A DNA stretch of 9,390 bases. Origin: Desulfotignum sp. GTDB taxonomy: Bacteria; Desulfobacterota; Desulfobacteria; Desulfobacterales; Desulfobacteraceae. Location of the stretch: assembly GCA_011390695.1 (NCBI GenBank), contig JAABRW010000432.1, positions 1 through 9,390 on the forward strand, in the 5' to 3' direction. How positions within the stretch are numbered: the stretch's first letter is position 1; each line of letters begins with the position of its first letter. Positions 6,630 through 9,390 of the stretch are shown one piece after another. The notes under the pieces were generated by a model. That model was not told the origin of the DNA, ran no database searches, and saw only the letters and a program-made list of their open reading frames with translations. Position numbers and translations under genes: made by a program.

Positions 6630-7895
6630 TCAGAGTTTACGGATAATATCATGGGAAAGAAAATTTTTTTCCAGCTTCACGATTGCCTTGGTATTTGGCT
6701 GGGCATGTGCAATGGGTACCCATTCCGCATCCCACAGTGCCACAATTGCGGATTCTGCAGCAGGAATTTTCGGCGAAAGCACCTGTACACGGTCTGTCAG
6801 GGACAGTTTGTTTCTGATGCCCACCAGGTGGCAGCCATCATTCAGCGATGCCAGTATTTTTCCGATAAAGCTGTGGATCTTTCCCTGGTGGATATTTTTG
6901 TAATTGGGGGTTTTTGCTTCTGGTGTTTTAAAAAAAAAGCCGGTACCGTATTCCCTGTGAAACACACCGGAAAGTGCATCCAGCCATTGGGTGTTCATGG
7001 TATAGCCTTTTGGATCAGCCATATAGGTATCAATGGCATCCCTGTATGTTTTTACCACGGCAGCCAGGTAGTGTATGCCTTTCATGCGGCCTTCGATTTT
7101 AAAGGAGGTGATCCCCGCTTTTATCAATTCAGGCATATGGGAGATCATGCACAGATCTTTTGCGTTAAAGATATAGGTTCCCCGGGGGTCCTGGGTTACA
7201 GGATAAAACGCATTGGGCCGCAGTTCCTCCACAACTGCATACTGCCACCTGCAGGGATGGCTGCACAGCCCCCGGTTGCTGTCCCGGTTGCTCAGAAAAG
7301 TGCTCAGCAGGCAGCGGCCGGAATAGGAAATGCACATGGCGCCGTGGATAAAGACTTCAGTTTCAATATCAGCATTTTTGGTGATTTCAGAAATTTCATC
7401 CAGAGACAGTTCCCTGGCAAGGTTCACCCGCTTAACGCCTGTCGTTTTCCAGAATAGTGCACTGTTGTAATTGGTGGTGTTGGCCTGGGTGCTCAGGTGG
7501 ATATCCACATGGGGAATGATGCTGCGGCTGAGCATAATGATTCCGGGATCCGAGATGATAACGGCATCCGGACCGATTTTTCCAATTTTTTCCAGAAAAA
7601 CCCTGATCCGGTCCTGTTCATCATTTCGTGAATAGATATTGCAGGCCAGGTACACCTTTACATTGTGTGAACGGGCAAGGGCAACCGCCTGTTCCAGTTC
7701 CTGGTCCGTGAAATTGCCTGAATAGTTTCTGAGGCTGAAATCCTTACCTGCCAGGTACACTGCATCCGCACCATAATGAATGGCAATTTCCAGTTTTTCC
7801 ATATTTCCGGCCGGAGCAAGAAGTTCCGGTCGTTCAGGAAAACAAAGATTGCGGTCGGGTCCTGTATCCATATCCGGCATGGGATTTACGGCCAT
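6630..7895 (-). CDS. U32 family protein (peptidase U32 / YegQ-TrhP-type tRNA uridine hydroxylase)
   Basis: 421 residues from the ATG at 7893-7895. The U32 family was first annotated as collagenase-like peptidase, but E. coli YegQ (TrhP) performs prephenate-dependent 5-hydroxylation of tRNA wobble uridine, and RlhA modifies 23S rRNA. Evidence: PELLAPAGNMEKLEIAIHYG near the N terminus, ISDPGIIML, and the U32 signature EVFIHGAMCISYSGRCLLS followed by GLCSHPCRW. The four cysteines at about 188, 195, 211 and 215 are candidate iron-sulfur ligands. KIEGRMKG follows, then a C-terminal beta domain with NKLSLTDRVQVLSP, which resembles the end of YegQ (453 aa) and is lacking in the short UbiU/UbiV members. 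The start is uncertain: ATGs at 7895, 7880 and 7871 all lack a Shine-Dalgarno. A TTG at 7943 would lie inside the tRNA and is rejected. It follows tRNA-Arg closely, which fits but does not prove a tRNA-modification role. Exact substrate is unknown. Confidence 0.9.
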   Translation of the reverse strand: MAVNPMPDMDTGPDRNLCFPERPELLAPAGNMEKLEIAIHYGADAVYLAGKDFSLRNYSGNFTDQELEQAVALARSHNVKVYLACNIYSRNDEQDRIRVFLEKIGKIGPDAVIISDPGIIMLSRSIIPHVDIHLSTQANTTNYNSALFWKTTGVKRVNLARELSLDEISEITKNADIETEVFIHGAMCISYSGRCLLSTFLSNRDSNRGLCSHPCRWQYAVVEELRPNAFYPVTQDPRGTYIFNAKDLCMISHMPELIKAGITSFKIEGRMKGIHYLAAVVKTYRDAIDTYMADPKGYTMNTQWLDALSGVFHREYGTGFFFKTPEAKTPNYKNIHQGKIHSFIGKILASLNDGCHLVGIRNKLSLTDRVQVLSPKIPAAESAIVALWDAEWVPIAHAQPNTKAIVKLEKNFLSHDIIRKL

Positions 7896-7909
7896 CGGCT
7901 GGGGGTGGT

Positions 7910-7984
7910 TGGTGCCCCCGGCAGGAATCGAACCTGCGCTCAAGGATTAGGAATCCTATGCTCTATCCACTGAGCTACGGGGGC
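7910..7984 (-). tRNA. tRNA-Arg (anticodon CCU), CCA encoded
   Basis: The 75 bases fold as a class I tRNA. The acceptor arms GCCCCCG/CGGGGGC pair at all 7 positions. The D arm is GCTC/GAGC around an 8-base loop containing GG. The anticodon loop TTCCTAA gives CCU, which reads AGG. The variable loop is 4 bases (GAGC), the T arm is GCAGG/CCTGC around TTCGATT, and the discriminator A is followed by genomic CCA. The outermost anticodon-stem pair (27-43) is a U-U mismatch; the other four pairs are good. It lies 5 bases after the stop of the transglycosylase gene, with no visible promoter of its own, so it is probably processed from a longer transcript by RNase P and 3' nucleases. Confidence 0.97.
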
Positions 7985-7989
7985 GTTTT

Positions 7990-9390
7990 TTATTCGACAA
8001 TCAATTTCTGGCCTGGAAAGATTCTGCTGTTTTTACTCAGACGGTTCAGAGCCAGGAGCCGATGTAAACTCATCTTGTGTTTTTTTGCAATTAAAAACGG
8101 ATTGTCACCGGATTTAACCTGGTAAACACCCCTGGAACCGGCAGGAGCGGTCTGAACTGGATTGATGGTGAGTACCTGTCCGGCATGAAGTGTGGAACTG
8201 GTTAATCCGTTGTTTGCCATGATCTGTTTTGTGTTGGTGGAAAATTTTCTGGCAATAAGCCACAGGCTGTCTCCTTTCCGGACCTTGTAGGTAACAGGCT
8301 TTTTGTTTGTAGAAACCCGGGCTGTTTTTGCCGCCTGGGCCCCGGCTCCTGATCCGGGGATCTTAATAACTTTGCCGGCAATGATGCGATGGGCCCGGCT
8401 TATATTATTGGCTCTGGCAATGGCGGCAACTGAAGTTTTATATCGGTTTGCAATGCTGGAAAGTGTTTCGCCCCTCCTGATTTTGTGGCGCACAAACAAC
8501 TGGGGAGGAGAATAGGTGGTTTTGATTTTTTCCAGAACCGCCAAAAACTGATCCGATTTTTCCTCAGGTATTTTCAGTGTATAATTTTCAGGGGGGAGCA
8601 GGCCGTAGCGTAATTCCGGGTTCAGGGTTTTCAGTATGTCTGCACCAACGTTGATTTCTCTGGCAATGTCTGCCAGGCGGAGCTGTTTCTGAATTTCAAA
8701 GGTTTTGTAGGGAATCGGACTCAGGGGGGTCCTGGTATGTATGGCATAGGTATCCAGGTTCTGGATGATATGAAGGGTGGCCAGAAATCGTGGGACATAC
8801 CGGGCGGTTTCCCTGGGCAGATTCTGGTACAGGTCCCAGAAATTGTCCAGGTAATTGATTTTCTGGCGGCGGATAATCCGCAATACACGGCCTTCTCCGC
8901 AATTATAGGCTGCCAGAACCGTTGTCCAGTCACCAAAAAGGTTGTGCAGCTCTTTGAGGTATGCAATGGCTGCCCGGGTGGATTTTTCAGGATCCATGCG
9001 TTCGTCAATGTAATAATTGCGGGTCAACCCGAATTTGTAGCCGGTGGAGGGGATGAACTGCCATAATCCCAGGGCTCTGGCAGGTGACAGGGCACGCAGC
9101 TTGAATCCGCTTTCTATCAAAGGCAGCCAGGAAAGCTCCTCGGGCAGGCCCGCGGCCCGCAACTGGGCAACAATATAGGGTCTGTATCGGCTTGAACGTT
9201 CCAGGGAACGGATGAAAAAATTTTTTTCAGGTCCGGTGAGGCGCTTGATTTCTTTTTTTACATGGTCGTTCATGGTGATGGGTATTTCATCATGGGAACC
9301 CGGCACAACAACCTGGCGGGAAGCATATATTTCAAGGATGCGCTTGGAAATCAGAAACCGGACATCATCTTTTTGCTGTGTATAATCAAG
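7990..9390 (-). CDS. mltD: Membrane-bound lytic murein transglycosylase, MltD type, with three LysM repeats (5' end outside window)
   Basis: The frame is open from the right edge to TAA 7990-7992, giving 467 visible residues. A GTG at 9304-9306 is internal, because the 28 residues upstream (ending FLISKRILEIYASRQVVV) continue the protein. The start and any signal peptide lie outside. Lytic transglycosylases cleave peptidoglycan with formation of 1,6-anhydroMurNAc in the periplasm. The GH23-type SLT domain covers about visible residues 60-210. It has ELSWLPLIESGF with the presumed catalytic Glu (codon 9112-9114), ALGLWQFIPSTGYKFGL, AAYNCGEGRV and ETARYVPRFLA. Next come a LysM-like linker (KTFEIQKQLRLADIAREI) and three LysM domains at about 299-345, 366-409 and 421-465 (HKIRRGETLSSIANRY, YKVRKGDSLWLIARKF, YQVKSGDNPFLIAKKH), which bind glycan strands. 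E. coli MltD has fewer clear LysM repeats. Confidence 0.94.
   Translation of the reverse strand, partial: LDYTQQKDDVRFLISKRILEIYASRQVVVPGSHDEIPITMNDHVKKEIKRLTGPEKNFFIRSLERSSRYRPYIVAQLRAAGLPEELSWLPLIESGFKLRALSPARALGLWQFIPSTGYKFGLTRNYYIDERMDPEKSTRAAIAYLKELHNLFGDWTTVLAAYNCGEGRVLRIIRRQKINYLDNFWDLYQNLPRETARYVPRFLATLHIIQNLDTYAIHTRTPLSPIPYKTFEIQKQLRLADIAREINVGADILKTLNPELRYGLLPPENYTLKIPEEKSDQFLAVLEKIKTTYSPPQLFVRHKIRRGETLSSIANRYKTSVAAIARANNISRAHRIIAGKVIKIPGSGAGAQAAKTARVSTNKKPVTYKVRKGDSLWLIARKFSTNTKQIMANNGLTSSTLHAGQVLTINPVQTAPAGSRGVYQVKSGDNPFLIAKKHKMSLHRLLALNRLSKNSRIFPGQKLIVE

Noticed and set aside
7896..7943. Upstream extension of the U32 protein to a TTG at 7941-7943
   Set aside because: The extension would be translated from the 3' half of the tRNA gene and resembles no U32 N terminus.
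7910..7984. tRNA-Arg as an integration site for a mobile element
   Set aside because: No integrase, no partial tRNA duplicate and no change of gene style is seen on either side.
7985..8060. Possible promoter for the tRNA at the 3' end of mltD
   Set aside because: AT-rich bases occur just before the tRNA (GAATAAAAAAC), but I found no -35 box at a suitable distance.
9304..9306. GTG as the start of the transglycosylase
   Set aside because: The same frame stays open to the window edge and encodes 28 more residues that look like the normal N-terminal part of MltD proteins in this group, so the gene begins outside the window.

Overview
The window reads as an ordinary chromosomal segment of an anaerobic Desulfobacterota-type bacterium (a Desulfobacterales-like sulfate reducer is my best guess). 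This rests on the overall look of the proteins: a CheA with a C-terminal receiver domain, a HEAT-repeat protein attached to a che operon, and a long MltD with three LysM repeats. No rRNA or species marker is present, so the taxon is an inference. Every gene is on the minus strand, so the map reads from high to low coordinates. I see no insertion sequence, phage gene or CRISPR array.

Upstream block (9390 to 6630): a LysM-bearing lytic transglycosylase (MltD type, 5' end cut by the window edge) is followed after 5 bases by a tRNA-Arg(CCU) with encoded CCA. A U32-family protein of the YegQ/TrhP tRNA-hydroxylase type begins about 15 to 40 bases after that. No terminator or convincing promoter is visible between the three, so the tRNA is probably cut out of a longer transcript.

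Chemosensory block (6629 to 1): a 109-base gap holds a plausible sigma-70 promoter and a strong Shine-Dalgarno. It is followed by cheA (hybrid kinase: HPt, kinase core, two CheW-like domains, receiver), cheW, cheB, cheR and a HEAT-repeat gene that runs off the left edge. Spacings are short (22 bases, a 1-base stop/start overlap, 31 bases, 11 bases), which indicates one operon.

How they would work together: CheW couples a receptor encoded elsewhere to CheA. CheA autophosphorylates on its HPt histidine and can pass phosphate to its own receiver and to CheB. CheR and CheB set receptor methylation. No separate CheY, receptor, CheD, CheC or CheX is in view. This suggests a system whose output goes through the CheA receiver, an unlinked response regulator or possibly the HEAT protein, rather than a textbook flagellar operon. 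The HEAT protein is the least understood part. Nothing here is clearly a new system; the most interesting items are the HEAT-protein linkage, the unusual regions of CheA, and the transglycosylase/tRNA/U32 arrangement.
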